The notes beneath the pieces were generated by a model that was not told where the DNA came from, ran no database searches, and worked only from the letters and a program-made list of their open reading frames with translations. Shown here piece after piece: positions 22,181 to 33,437 of a DNA stretch of 64,000 nt. The stretch covers positions 74,599,610 through 74,663,609 of the forward strand of contig OZ024829.1 of assembly GCA_964016985.1 (NCBI GenBank). Direction: 5' to 3'. Every line of letters starts with the position of its first letter. The first letter of the stretch is position 1. Source of the stretch: Anodontia alba (taxonomy: Eukaryota > Mollusca > Bivalvia > Lucinida > Lucinidae). The position numbers and the translations under genes were made by a program.

Positions 22181-22315
22181 TATATCTTTTGTTAACTTTT
22201 TGGCTGATGTCTGTTTGACGGGGGATTTTTTTGTTGTCTGTGACTTAGTGTCTTCTCTGTAGGTGTCTTCTTAATAGAGTGTTTGATATTTGATGCTGAC
22301 TTTGCCTGTTGTACT

Positions 22316-22589
22316 TTATTCTGTTTTGAAGCATTCAATATTATCAGTATTTGACTTCTTCAGGAGATTTCCTGCCAAAAAAGGGGGTACGAACTTTGCT
22401 TTTGGCTTTTTTACGATAGCTTTTGTTATAGTATGAGACTGAAAAAAGTCAAGTGATTTGGGGGCTCGGTTTGGGGGGCTTTCTACATGACTGTTACTTA
22501 GATGTGCTTCTTCTTGGCCAGGATCTGGTTGATTATCAGTCATTGTTGGGTCATGTTCAGCAACTTCTTTTTCTGGATCACCGCTAATT
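22316..22589 (-). pseudogene. Tigger-like transposase, linker fragment
   Basis: The frame includes KEVAEHDPTMTDNQPDPG, an acidic/polar region, then TITKAIVKKPKAKFVPPFLA and GNLLKKSNTD, a basic tail motif common to these transposases. It begins at the A4 insertion point (22590) and runs toward the SINE at 21898. Confidence 0.65.
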
Positions 22590-22929
22590 AGCTCACCTGA
22601 GCTGAAGGCTCAAGGTGAGCTTTTGTGATCACTCACCGTCCGTCGTCGGCGTCGTATGTCCGTCCGTCCGTCCACAATTTTTAAACAACATCTCCTCCTA
22701 AACCACTGATTGGATTTTGACCAAACTTCACAGGAATGATCCTTGGTTGGTCCTCTTTCAAAGTTGTTCAAATGGTTCCGGTCCGTTGCATATCTAGGTC
22801 ACAGGAGCTAAAAATAGATTTTTTAACTAAAAACTTGTCAGAAACCACTGGACCGATTTGAATATAATTTTGCAGAAATGTTCCTTCGGTGATCCTCTAC
22901 CAAGTTCTTCAAGCCATTCGGATTAGTCA

Positions 22930-25112
22930 AAAAACATGGCCGCCTGGGGGCGGGGCTTATTTTCCCTATATATCTATATAGAAAACTTTAAAAATCTTCT
23001 TGTCAGAACCCACTGGACCGTTTTCAATATAATTTTGCAGAAACGTTTCTTCAGTGATCCTCTACCTAGATTGTTCAAGCCATTTGGATTCGTCAAAAAA
23101 CATGGCCGCCAGGGGGCGGGGCTTATTTTCCCTATATATCTATATAGAAAACTTTAAAAATCTTCTTGTCAGAAACCACTGGACCGATTTCAATATAATT
23201 TTACAGAAATGTTCCTTTGGTGATCCTCTACCAAGATTGTTCGAGCCATTTGGATTCGTCAAAAAACATGGCCGTCAGGGGGCGGGGCTTATTTTCCCTA
23301 TATATCTATATAGAAAACTTTAAAAATCTTCTTGTCAAAAACCACTGGACCAATTTCAATATAATTTTGCAGAAATGTTCCTTCGGTGATCCTCTACCAA
23401 GATTGTTCAAGCCATTTGGATTCATCAAAAAACATGGCCCCTAGGAGGCGGGGCTTATTTTCCCTATATATCTACATAGAAAACTTTAAAAATCTTCTTG
23501 TCAGAAATCACTGGACCAATTTCAATATAATTTTTTCAGAAATGTTCCTTTGGTGATCCTCTACTAAGATTGTTCAAGCCATTTGGATTCGTCAAAAAAC
23601 ATGGCCGCCAGGGGGCGGGGCTTATTTTCCCTATGTATCTATATAGAAAACTTTAAAAATCTTCTTGTCAGAAACCACTGGATCGATTGTAATATAATTT
23701 TGCAGAAATGTTCCTTCGGTGATCCTCTACCAAGATTGTTCAAGCCATTTGGATTCGTGAAAAACATGGCCGCCAGGGGGCGGGGCTTATTTTCCCTATA
23801 TAATCTATATAGAAAACTTTAAAAATCTTTTTGTCAGAAACCACTTGACCGATATCAATATAATTTTTCCAGAAATGTTTCTTCGGTGATCCTCTACCAA
23901 GATTGTTGAAGCCGCCATGATTTGTCAAAAAACATGGTTGCTAGGGTGCTGGGTTTATTTTCCCTATATATCTATATAGAAAACTTTAAAAATCTTCTTG
24001 TCATTAAACGACTGGACCAATTTCAATATAACTTGGCAGAAATGTTTCCTTAGTGACCCTCTATCAAGATTGTTCAAGCCATCATGATTTGTCAAAAAAC
24101 ATGGCCGCTAGAGGGGGTGGGGGTGGGGGGGGGGGGCCGAGGCTTATTTTCCCTATATATCTATATAGAAAACTTGAAAAAATCTTCTTGTCAGAAACCA
24201 CAGGACTGATTTCAATATAACTTCGCAGAAATGTTTCCTTGGTGACCCTTTACCAAGATTGTTCAAGCCGTTATGATTTGTCAAAAAACATGGCCGCTAG
24301 GGGGCGGGGCTTATTTTCCCTATATATCTATATAGAAAATTTTAATGATCTTCTTTTCAGAAACCACTAGACCGATTTCAATATAACATTGCAGGAATGT
24401 TTCTTATGTAACCCTCTATCAAGATTGTTCAAGCAGTCATGATTCATCAAAAAACATGGCCGCCAGGGGGCAGGGCTTATTGTCCTTATAGATCTATATA
24501 GAAAACTTTAAAACTCTTCTTGTCAGAAACCACTGGACTGACTTCATTATAACTTTGCAGAAATGTTTCCTTGGTGACCATCTACTAAGATTGTTCAAGT
24601 AATCATGATTCATCAAAAACATGGCTGCCGGGGGCGGGGCTTATTTTCCCTGTATATCTGTATATAAAACTTTAAAAATCTTCTCTTCAGAAACCAATGG
24701 ACCGATTTCAATATAACTTGGCAGGAATGTTTCTTTGGTGACCCTCTACAAAGATTGTTCAAGCTGTCATGATTCGTCAAAAAACATGGCGGCTAGGGGG
24801 CGGGGCTTATTTTCCCTATATATCTATATAGAAATCTTTTAAAATCTTTTCATAAAAAACAGTTGGACTGAGTTCAATGTAACTTGGCAGGAATGTTGCT
24901 TTGGTGACCTTCTACCAAGATTGTTCAAGCCTTCATGATACGTCAAAAACCATGGCCCCCAGGGGGGCGGGGCTTATTTTTTCGTATATATCTGCATAGA
25001 AAACTTTAAAATTCTTCTTGTCACATACCCCATGACCAATTTCAATATTACTTGGCTGGAATGTTGCTTTGGTGACCCTCTACCAAGATTATACAAGCAA
25101 TCATGATTCGTC
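22930..25112 (+). repeat. 165-bp tandem satellite with GC-rich box, core of A4
   Basis: About fourteen monomers, each containing AAAAAACATGGCCGCC followed by AGGGGGCGGGGCTTATTTTCC, then CTATATATCTATATAGAAAA and CTTTAAAAATCTTCTTGTCA. The CCGCCAGGGGGC box is intact at 23106-23117, 23605-23616, 23770-23781 and 24460-24471, with one-base variants at 23272 and 24293. Because 165 is divisible by three, some frames stay open over several monomers and give repeated pseudo-peptides. Confidence 0.92.
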
Positions 25113-25130
25113 AAAAAACATGGCTGTCAT

Positions 25131-26910
25131 CTCCCCATACATTTTTCTCCTATGTGCAGAGGTATTAAGCCAAATGATCAGAAAAGACAATCTTATCAAA
25201 GGGATAATAATAGAAAATAAAGAATTCAAATTGAGTCAATATGCTGATGACACTCAAATATTCTTAGACGGATCAGAAATATCGCTAAAAAAAACTTTAG
25301 ATAAATTAAAATTATTTTATTCAATGTCTGGTTTAAAAATAAATGTTGAAAAAACAAGAGCAATATGGATTGGATCAATGAATAGATCAAATCGTAAGTT
25401 ATGCTTGGAATATAATTTAGACTGGAATCAAGAACCTTTTAAAATCCTAGGAGTGACTTTTACTCCAGAGGTTTTTGACATATGGGATCAAAATGCAACT
25501 GATGTCCTTAAAAAAGTGGAAAATATTATCAAGTCTTGGTCAAGAAGAAAAATTACATTGCCTGGAAAGATAACTGTTATTAAATCATTAGCCATATCAA
25601 AATTTGTTCATTTATTTCTGGCTCTACCCAACCCACCAGGAAATTTAGTACAAAGCCTAAATAAATTATTTTATAAATTCCTGTGGAATTCTGGGCCTGA
25701 CAAGATAAAAAGAAAAATTATAATTAAAGATATAACACAAGGGGGTTTAAGAATGATTCAAATAGACAGTTTTGTTACAGCATTAAAAGTTACATGGCTA
25801 AGGCGACTAATTTCACAACCCAGTTGCACATGGAGCAGTCTTTCATACATAAATATGGATAGTCTTTTTACTAAAGGAAATAATTATGCAGGCATAAAGG
25901 CAGATGAGCTAATAAACCCATTTTGGAAAGATTTACTAATAAGTTGGAATAACTTTTGCAAAGCAGTCAGAATCGAGACACTTGAAGATATTTTATATTG
26001 CCCAATATGGTTTAACTCAAATATGAATGGGGGACAAAATTTATATTTTAAAGAATGGCATGATAAAGGTATTAAAAATGTTATAGACTTACTTAATGAA
26101 GATGGAAATTTTTATCAATTTGATGAACTGAAAGAAAATTATGGTATACATGGGACTTTTTTAGACTATCAATCAATCTTAAGAAAGTTGCCTACGTACT
26201 GGAAAACTAAAGTCAACCAAAATAATTTTGTATGTAAGAACAGGAAACAAAATGTTGCTCGAAATTGTTATCTTAAATTATTATGTAAAGACAAAAAAGG
26301 TAGTAGAACATTATATAATATTATTGTTGGAAACCAGGATTCAAGTCCACCATCTCAAAAGTGGGTTAATATATTAGGAAATATTACACAGGAAGAATGG
26401 AATAGTTATAATGATACAATTAAAAATATCAAAGAAGTAAAATTACAAGAGTTTCAGTTTAAAGTAAATAACCATATACTAGTTACAAAATCTTTTCTTC
26501 ACAAAATAAATAAAGTAGACAATGACAGATGCACTTTTTGCAGCCTGGAAACTGAAACAATAATACATGTGCTTTTCAACTGTAATAAGGTGAAAGAATT
26601 TTGGTTGGCTATGAAGAATTGGTTAAGAATTCAAGCTAATGTTATACTTCATTTAACCATAAAGAATGTTATTTTTTCTAAACAAGAAAATAATGAACTA
26701 CTTAACTACATACTGCTATTAGGTAAGTACTTTATCTACAAAACAAAGTGTTTGGCAAATAGCATTAGGCTGGAAAATTTTATTATCTACCTGAAAAGAA
26801 AATATCAGAATGAGAAATACATCTCAAAAATTCATAATAAACAGAATAAATTTCAAGCCAAATGGTCACTTTTAAGTCACATAATGGAAGGTACAACTGA
26901 TACGCCATAG
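25131..26910 (+). pseudogene. LINE ORF2 fragment: RT C-terminal half plus Cys/His motif
   Basis: About 593 codons without a stop. The upstream open frame from 25069 is A4 monomer sequence fused in frame by chance. It opens with ISPYIFLLCAEVL, then YADDTQIFL (catalytic YADD, about 38 residues in), SGLKINVEKT, FKILGVTF and GGLRMIQIDSF..TWLRRL. Near the C-terminus is CTFCSLETETIIHVLFNC, the reverse-transcriptase zinc-knuckle-like motif. The endonuclease and N-terminal RT are missing, so it cannot act alone. It resembles the L1/Tx1-like group more than RTE or CR1, but the clade is uncertain. Confidence 0.85.
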
Positions 26911-27545
26911 CCAGAAAAAACAAAACAAAAGAAAAAAAACAAAAAAAAAAAAAAAACAACAATATTTTTCCACAAACATCATCTTGAAAAAAGGCAGTTG
27001 CAGGAACTATTAAACCATTAAACTTAATATAGATGTAGCCGATACCCAAACTCTTAAACTTAATATCTTTTGTAGCCATAAGCCATACAGCCCTATGTTT
27101 ATGTTCAGGTAAGCAGACAAGTAATGCAGAGCAGATTAGAATGTTTATGTCTTCATCAAGTTCGGTTAGTATAGTATAATCAACTGCATGTATATATATG
27201 AACATGATCCTTTTTCAAATCACAAAGACAGTTTTGATAACTCATGGTTCCTATATCAAAATAAGCAGAAAGTATAAACAGTTTTTGTGGTTGCGAAAAG
27301 GGACTATAGCCAATGAAAAGTTGTTTCATATACAAAAGCAGACATTATTAATTAAAAGAGTCTCCTTGTATATGAATACTGAAATATTATTGTACTCTGA
27401 CAGACAAAACAATAGTTCATATAGCTTAAGAAGGATGAGAGATAGAATGAAAGCTTATCAATATATCAGTATCTATTATGTATATGTATTACATGCATAA
27501 ATTAATAAAATAAAGATGTGGACAAAAAAAAACAAAAAAAAACAA
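25131..27545 (+). mobile_element. 5'-truncated LINE (non-LTR retrotransposon) in A4
   Basis: Flanked by an about 18-bp target duplication AAAAAACATGGCTGTCAT (25113-25130; repeated at about 27545-27562 with an A-run of slightly different length). It starts inside the reverse transcriptase domain and ends in an A-rich tail with internal C/T interruptions. A second A-rich stretch (26917-26955) lies just after the stop codon, followed by a 0.55-kb 3' UTR. The open ORF and intact duplication point to a recent insertion. Confidence 0.9.
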
Positions 27546-27842
27546 AAAAAACATGGCTGTCATGGGGTGGGGCTTATTTTCCCTATATATCTAAATAGAA
27601 AACTTTAAAAATCTTCGATTTCAATATAACTTGGCAGGAATGTTCCTTTTGGTAACCCTGTACCAAGTTTGTTCAAGCTGTTATGATTTGTCAAAAAACA
27701 TGGCCGTTAGGGGTAGGGCTTTATAGCTATATAAAACACTTTAAACCACTGGACCAATTTCAATATAACTTGACAGAAATGTTCCTTTGGTGACCCTCTT
27801 TTAAGAATCAGTTCAAGTCATCAAGATGCATTAAAAAAACAT

Positions 27843-27903
27843 GGACGGGGGTGTGGTGGTGGTTGGGGGTGGGGGGGGGGGCAGGGTAGGGGGGGGGGGG
27901 TTG
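27843..27903 (+). other. G-rich tract with quadruplex potential
   Basis: Runs of five to eleven Gs separated by short T/A/C-containing loops near the end of the A4 core. A smaller one is at 24112-24137. Both sit where the GC-rich box of a core monomer would be, so they look like expansions of that box. Confidence 0.8.
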
Positions 27904-28019
27904 GTGCTATAAAATTTATACAAAAATCCTAGAGCAGTGAACTTGGCTGAAACTTCAACCGTAAATATGCAAATCTGTTTGCTCAGGTGAGCGATATAGG
28001 ACCATCATGGTCCTCTTGT

Positions 28020-28326
28020 GTTTATGTCTCTTCCTGTACATCTTCATTTTGCACAGTACAATATGGCTGATCGTTTTTCTCTATTTATCTCTGTCCTAAC
28101 TAAACAAAATCAAAGTTCTGGAATGGGTGCTACGTGCCACATCCACTTCTTCAGGGAACCCTTTTTAATAACAGAATACACCTTTTTCACATCAAAGGTA
28201 CTCTGTACTTAGCTTGGCATCAGTGACTTTTAAACTGGCATGTTGCAAGCTACTTTCACTTCCCACACTGTTTACAGGTCGGTCATAAATGCAGATGTGA
28301 TTCTTTCTGATTCATTACATGCATCA
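28020..28326 (-). other. Leftover Tigger sequence between A4 and a SINE
   Basis: Sandwiched between two insertions. On the minus strand it can be read with shifts as low-complexity Ser/Glu-rich sequence that could link the catalytic and linker parts of the transposase. No motif confirms this. Confidence 0.35.
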
Positions 28327-28531
28327 GGGGGTGGTGTAGCAACAGTGTCATGTATCTTAAGTCACTGGGGCGTCCAATGCATATTGACTTACAGTTGGGC
28401 AAGGCTTGCTATCCTGGTAGCAGGTTAGGGTAGAGGGGAATGTTTTTATTTCTTCTGTTTCTTTTCCTTTCTGTTCCTCGTTCTTCCCTGTCCCACTCTT
28501 CCATCTCCTCTACTATCTCTTCTGTCTTTTT
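28327..28531 (+). mobile_element. SINE-like retroposon (type a), copy 3, 3'-truncated by A5
   Basis: Head and pyrimidine-rich middle as in copies 1 and 2. The last about 90 bp, including the TTAAACCCCAAC tail, are gone and A5 begins immediately. A5 insertion was therefore accompanied by a deletion, or A5 and the SINE were joined by recombination. No right target duplication remains. Confidence 0.8.
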
Positions 28532-31180
28532 AGCTCACCTGAGCCGAAGGCTCAAGGTGAGCTTTTGTGATCACTCACTGTCCGTCGTCGTCGTCCGTCT
28601 GTCCATGCATCCGTCTGTTCACAATCTTTAAACAACATCTCCTCCTAAACCACTGATTGGATTTTGACCAAAATTCACAGGAATGATCCTTGGTTGGTCC
28701 TTTTTCAAAGTTGTTCAAATGGTTTTGGTCCATTGCATATCTAGGTCACAGGAGCTAAAAATAGATTTTTAACTAAAAATTTAAAAAATCTTCTTGTCAG
28801 AAACCACTGGACTGATTTCAATATAATTTTGCAGAAATGTTCTTTTGGTGATCCTCTACCAAGATTGTTCAAGCCATTTGGATTCCTGAAAAAACATGGC
28901 CACCAGGGGGCGGGGCTTTTTTTCCCTATATTATCTATAAAGAAAACTTTAAAAATCTTCTCGTAAGAAACCGTTGGCTCGAGTTCAATGTAACTTGACA
29001 GGAATGTTGCTTTGGTGATCCTCTACCAAGATTGTTCAAGCCATTTGGATTCGTCAAAAAACATGGCCACCAGGGGGCGGGGCTTATTTTCCCTATATAA
29101 TCTATATAGAAAACTTTCAAAATCTTCTTGTCAGAAACCACTTGAACTGATTTCTATATAATTTTGCAGAAATAATCCTTTGGTGATCCTTTACTAAGAT
29201 TGTTCAAGCCATTTGGATTCGTCAGAAAACATGGCCGCCAGGGGGCGGGGTTTATTTTCCCTATATATCTATATAGAAAACTTTAAAAATCTTCTTGTCA
29301 GAAACCACTGGACAGATTTCATTATAATTTTGCAGAAATGTTTGTTTGGTGATCCTCTACCAAGATTGTTCAAGCCATTTGGATTCGTGAAAAAACATGG
29401 CGGCCAGGGGCGGGGCTTATTTACCCTATATATCTACATTTAAAAATCTTCTTGTCAGAAACCACTGGACCAATTTAAATATATAATTTTGCAGAAATGT
29501 TCCTTTGGTGATCCTCTACCAAGATTGATCAAGCCATTTGGATTCGTGAAAAACATGGCCGCCAGGGGGCGGGGCTTATTTTCCCTATATAATCTATATA
29601 GAAAACTTTAAAAATCTTCTTGTCAGAAACCACTGAACCGATTTCTATATAATTTTGCAGAAATGTTCCTTTGGTGATCCTTTACTAAGATTGTTCAAGC
29701 CATTTGGATTCGTCAAAAAACATGGCCGCCAGGGGGCGGGGCATATTTTCCCTATATAACTATATAGAAAACTAAAAATTTTCTTGTCAGAAACCACTGG
29801 ACCGCTTTCAATATAACTTTGCAGAAATGTTCGTTTGGTGATCCTCTACCAAGATTGTTCAAGCCATTTGGATTCGTCAAAAAACATGGCCGCCAGGGGG
29901 GCGGGGCTTATTTTCCCTATATATCTATAAAGAAAACTTTAAAAATCTTCTAGTAAGAAACCGTTGGCTCGAGTTCAATGTAACTTGACAGGAATGTTGC
30001 TTTGGTGACCCTCCACCAAGATTGTTCAAGCCATCATGATTCGTCAAAAAACATGGCCGCTAGCGGGTGGGGCTTATTTTCCCTATATATCTATAAAGAA
30101 AACTTTAAAAATCTTCTTGTCAGAAACCACTGGACCGATTTCATTATAACTTGGTAGAAATCTTTCCTTGTTTACTCTCTACCAAGATTGTTCAAGTTAT
30201 CATGATTCGTCAAAAAACATGGCCGCCAGGGGGAGGGGCTTATTTTCCCAATATATCTATATAGAAAAGTTTAAAAATCTTCTTGTCAGAAACCAATGGA
30301 CTGATTTCAATATAACTTGGCAGGAATGTTTCTTTGGTGACCCTCTACCAAGATTGTTCAAGCCATCATGATTCGTCAAAAAACATGGCCGCTAGGGGGC
30401 GGGGCATATTTTCCCTATATATCTATATAGAAAACTTTAAAAATCTTCTCGTAAGAAACCATTGGATTGAGTTCATTGTAACTTGACAGGAATGTTGCTT
30501 TGGCGACCTTCTACCAAGATTGCGCCCTCATCATACATCAAAAAACATGGCCGTCAGGGGGTGGGGCTTATTTTCCGTATATATCTGTATAGAAAACTTT
30601 AAAATTCTTCTTGTCAGAAACCACCTGACTGATTTCAATATTACTTGGCAGGAATGTTGCTTTGGTGACCCTCTACCAAGATTGTTCAAGCAATCATGAT
30701 TAGTCAAAAAAACATGGTTGCTATGGGTGGGGCTTATTTTCCCTATATATCTAAATAGAAAACTTTAAAAATCTTCTTGTCAGAAACCACTGAACCGATT
30801 TCAATATAACTTGTCAGGATTTTTCCTTTGGTGACCCTCTACCAAGTTTGTTCAAGCTGTCATGATTTGTCAAAAAACATGGCCGTTAGGGGGTGGGGCT
30901 TCATTTCCCTATATATCTATATAAGACATTTTAAAAATCTTTTGTCAGAAACCACTGGACCAATTTCAATATAACGGCAAAATTGTTCCTTTGGTGACCC
31001 TCTTTCAATATTCAGTTCAAGCCATCATGATGCCTTTAAAAAAACATGGCCACTGGGGTGCAGGGCTATAAAATTTATACAAAAATCTTAGAGCAGTGAA
31101 CTTGGCTGAAACTTCAACAGTAAGTATGCAAAGCTGTTTGCTCAGGTGAGCGATATAGGACCATCATGGTCCTCTTGTTT
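28532..31180 (+). mobile_element. Element A5, complete
   Basis: 5' hairpin AGCTCACCTGAGC-cgaag-GCTCAAGGTGAGC, GTGATCAC, GTCGTCGTCC tract. About fourteen 165-bp monomers (28780-31040), then 3' GCTCAGGTGAGCG, hairpin GGACCATCATGGTCC and TCTTGTTT. Two monomers carry CCACCAGGGGGC (28900-28911, 29067-29078). The left flank is the truncated SINE and the right flank is transposase coding sequence. Confidence 0.88.
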
Positions 31181-32607
31181 GTTTTTGTCCTGGTTCTTCA
31201 TCTGTTTCTTTGAAATAAATGACTGAAGGTGCATCTTGGGATTCAGTAATAGCCTGGCTGTTGAATTGGTGAATTCCTGTCTTGCGAAATGTTGATATAA
31301 GATTATCAGGAGACAAGGCTTTTAAGTAAGGTCTTGACGTAAGTTTAGCAATATTATATTTAGTTATATTCATGCCTGGGTGTTTTTTCATGTAACTCTG
31401 GCACTCTGAGTAATACATTGTTTTGAAGGGTCCAAATACTCCAACATCTAGAGGCTGTATTATATGGCTTGAATGGGGAGGTAGAACGAAGAGTATCACA
31501 TTATTTCTTCTTTCCCATTCAGTTAATGTTAGTGAAATATGCGACCTGTGGCCATCATACGATATGAGAATTGGACTTCCTGAAAACTTAACAAATTTTA
31601 TAAAGTGTTTGGTCAAGTAATTTTGAAATACTTGTGAATTGGACCATCCTGTTTTTGTCATCTCACCAGCTGAACCTTGACATGCACCATTCAAAAAATC
31701 ATCACTCCAGCGCTGCCCAGGAAATATATAATAAGGTGGAATGCTGCTACCAACTGCGTTACCGCCAGCAATTACAGTTACTGTTGACAACCTTGATGAT
31801 GTTATGTTCTGTGGCACAGTATTTTTGTCACAAACAATCTTAGGGGGCGAATGTTCAGAGTTCACACCAGTCTTGTCAGTGTTATAGATGTTTTGTGGGT
31901 TAACTTCCAATTTATTCGTAGTTAGTATGCCCCTAATTCTTTAGAGTTGTTGTTCATGGTTTCACGAGAGGCAGATTTTGCTCTAGAGATGGACAATTTT
32001 TGAGGCTTTACAACTTTAACCCTTGTCCTGCTGAGCCCAGATATACCCTGCCTTTGCAAACAGTGTAGATCCAGACCAGTTGGCTTCTGAAGAAGCCAAC
32101 TGATCTGGATCTGCACTGTTTGCCATTGAGTATGTAAATCTATAGCAACATTCCGGATCAAGTAACCCGATTGGCTAAAAATTAGAAGTGGGAGTAGCAT
32201 CTTAATTTATTCAGCAGGACAAGGGTTAAGACTGGGCCATCACTTTATGAAACCATAAAACCAGTTGTTACTTAATGACTGTTTGGCTTTAACTGTCTTT
32301 CCAAGTGACTCAGCGTAGTCTTTGGCCATGTACTGAATTGATGATTTGCTATACCCATAACCTATTTGGGCCATGTGTGATATGGTTGACAAGTTTTTGT
32401 TCTTCCTCTTTGTTGAAAATAGATTCAAAGCCAGTAGTCACATTTAAATCAACGTCCGAGAGTTTGATCTCTTAAAGTGGACTCAGGAACAGAAAACTGT
32501 CTTGCTGCTCTGTATACCGATATCCCTCTTTGTGTGGCTGCATATGCTTTCTGCAGATTAGCCCTATCATATTGTAGCTTTCTTTTCTTTGTCTGGGGAC
32601 CCTGAAG
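31181..32607 (-). pseudogene. Tigger-like transposase: HTH and DDE region, broken
   Basis: From the N-terminus (32607): LQYDRANLQKAYAATQRGIS and VYRAARQFSVPESTLRD form a psq-type helix-turn-helix that binds the transposon ends. MAQIGYGYSKSSIQYMAKDY follows. The DDE_1-type catalytic part has YNTDKTG (first Asp), ISYDGHRSHIS (second) and LPPHSSHIIQPLDVGVFGPF (third), all present. This gives a DDD signature (31880, 31560, 31440 approximately). A stop after the HTH, an in-frame TGA near 32250 and a MITE (32016-32229) break it. A5 cuts the C-terminus after DEEPGQ. Confidence 0.88.
32016..32229. mobile_element. TTAA-flanked MITE (piggyBac-type ends) in transposase
   Basis: Perfect 19-bp inverted ends TTAACCCTTGTCCTGCTGA at 32016-32034 and 32211-32229, including the TTAA target duplication. 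The inner region has a further long inverted repeat (about 32068-32122). Removing it with one TTAA puts the transposase frame back in register, which fits precise TTAA insertion. Related TTAACCC MITEs are common in bivalves (family knowledge). Confidence 0.88.
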
Positions 32608-33437
32608 ATATAAAAAAAGGAGGGATACTTACAACTGGCTCATTCTGCCTACGTATGGTTTGTGGGGAAACTGCATTTTGCTAGGTGTTCCACTTATTGT
32701 AACAGCTAGTAAAATACTTCTTTTTCCCCAGAAACATCGTTGTCAGGGTTTCAAATATGTATATCACTTTTCATAAAACATAAAACTGTTCATTCTCACC
32801 AAAGTCTTACTTCATTTAGATCAAACACTGCACATGAGTGAAAATGAGCGTTCAGAAAAAAAGCCATTAACATTTTGATCATAACGGCTTCCCATACTTT
32901 TGCTTTCTGGAAACGTTTCCAAATATGGTAATCATGTGACTTTAGGCAGTAAACGAGTGCATAAACTGTCAGACGAACTTTTGGCAGCAGAAGAAAAAAA
33001 AATATATCCATTTTTTATTAAAACTGAGGGGCGTTTTGGACACAGGGGGTGGGGCCAGCAAGGAAAAAAAAATAGTTTTATTGAATTTATATATAAAATA
33101 AACAAATTACTCACCAGTAAACTTGTCATTTTCTTCCAAAAGCTTGCCGATACGATTTACATACTTCTGAGTTACCTTAACGATTATGTAAACATCTGGT
33201 AGATGGCGCGCATCAACAAAATATCACACGAAAACTGTTTGCACCAGAACCGTGGAATCACCGGTACCGTGAGGATGGAGTAAAATATGTTTTACTATAA
33301 AACCTTCTTTTTTTATCAATATTTGATACCTTGCTTTCATGTCAGAGAAAAATGAATGAAAAACAACTTCTTAAATACTTTAAGGCCTGAAAATTAACCC
33401 AAAAATCATGCAGAAAATTGTGGGAATCTTCATTTTT
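32608..33437. other. Upstream part of Tigger element and flank, no gene seen
   Basis: Contains the presumed 5' non-coding part of the Tigger element to about 33303 (with ACCGGTACCGTGA near 33250 and the 24-bp inverted match at 33279-33302). About 130 bp of unassigned AT-rich sequence then precedes element A6. Confidence 0.45.

Larger units (their letters stand above)
22590..28019 (+). mobile_element. Element A4, in Tigger transposase, carrying a LINE
   Basis: The 5' hairpin AGCTCACCTGAGC-tgaag-GCTCAAGGTGAGC is followed by GTGATCAC and CGTCCGTCG tracts. The core has 165-bp monomers (22930-25112, 27564-27880). The 3' domain ends GCTCAGGTGAGCG, hairpin GGACCATCATGGTCC and TCTTGT at 28019. The nearly identical 3' end of A5 shows the same subfamily. 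Own length without the LINE is about 3.0 kb. Confidence 0.85.
21178..33303 (-). mobile_element. pogo/Tigger-like DNA transposon, broken into pieces
   Basis: A minus-strand transposase is spread over 32607-31181, 22589-22316 and 21842-21573. The pieces are separated by elements A5 and A4 with its LINE, by SINEs and by a MITE. Possible ends: ACGGTACCGGTG occurs near 21182 and, inverted, near 33250, and a 24-bp inverted match (23/24) links 20931-20954 to 33279-33302. The exact termini and TA duplication are not resolved because the left end touches the DIRS element. Confidence 0.65.

Noticed and set aside
22936..23822. Series of 70-90 residue open frames with the same peptide
   Set aside because: They come from the 165-bp monomer, whose length is divisible by three; no start context, no family, and the frames repeat with the satellite.
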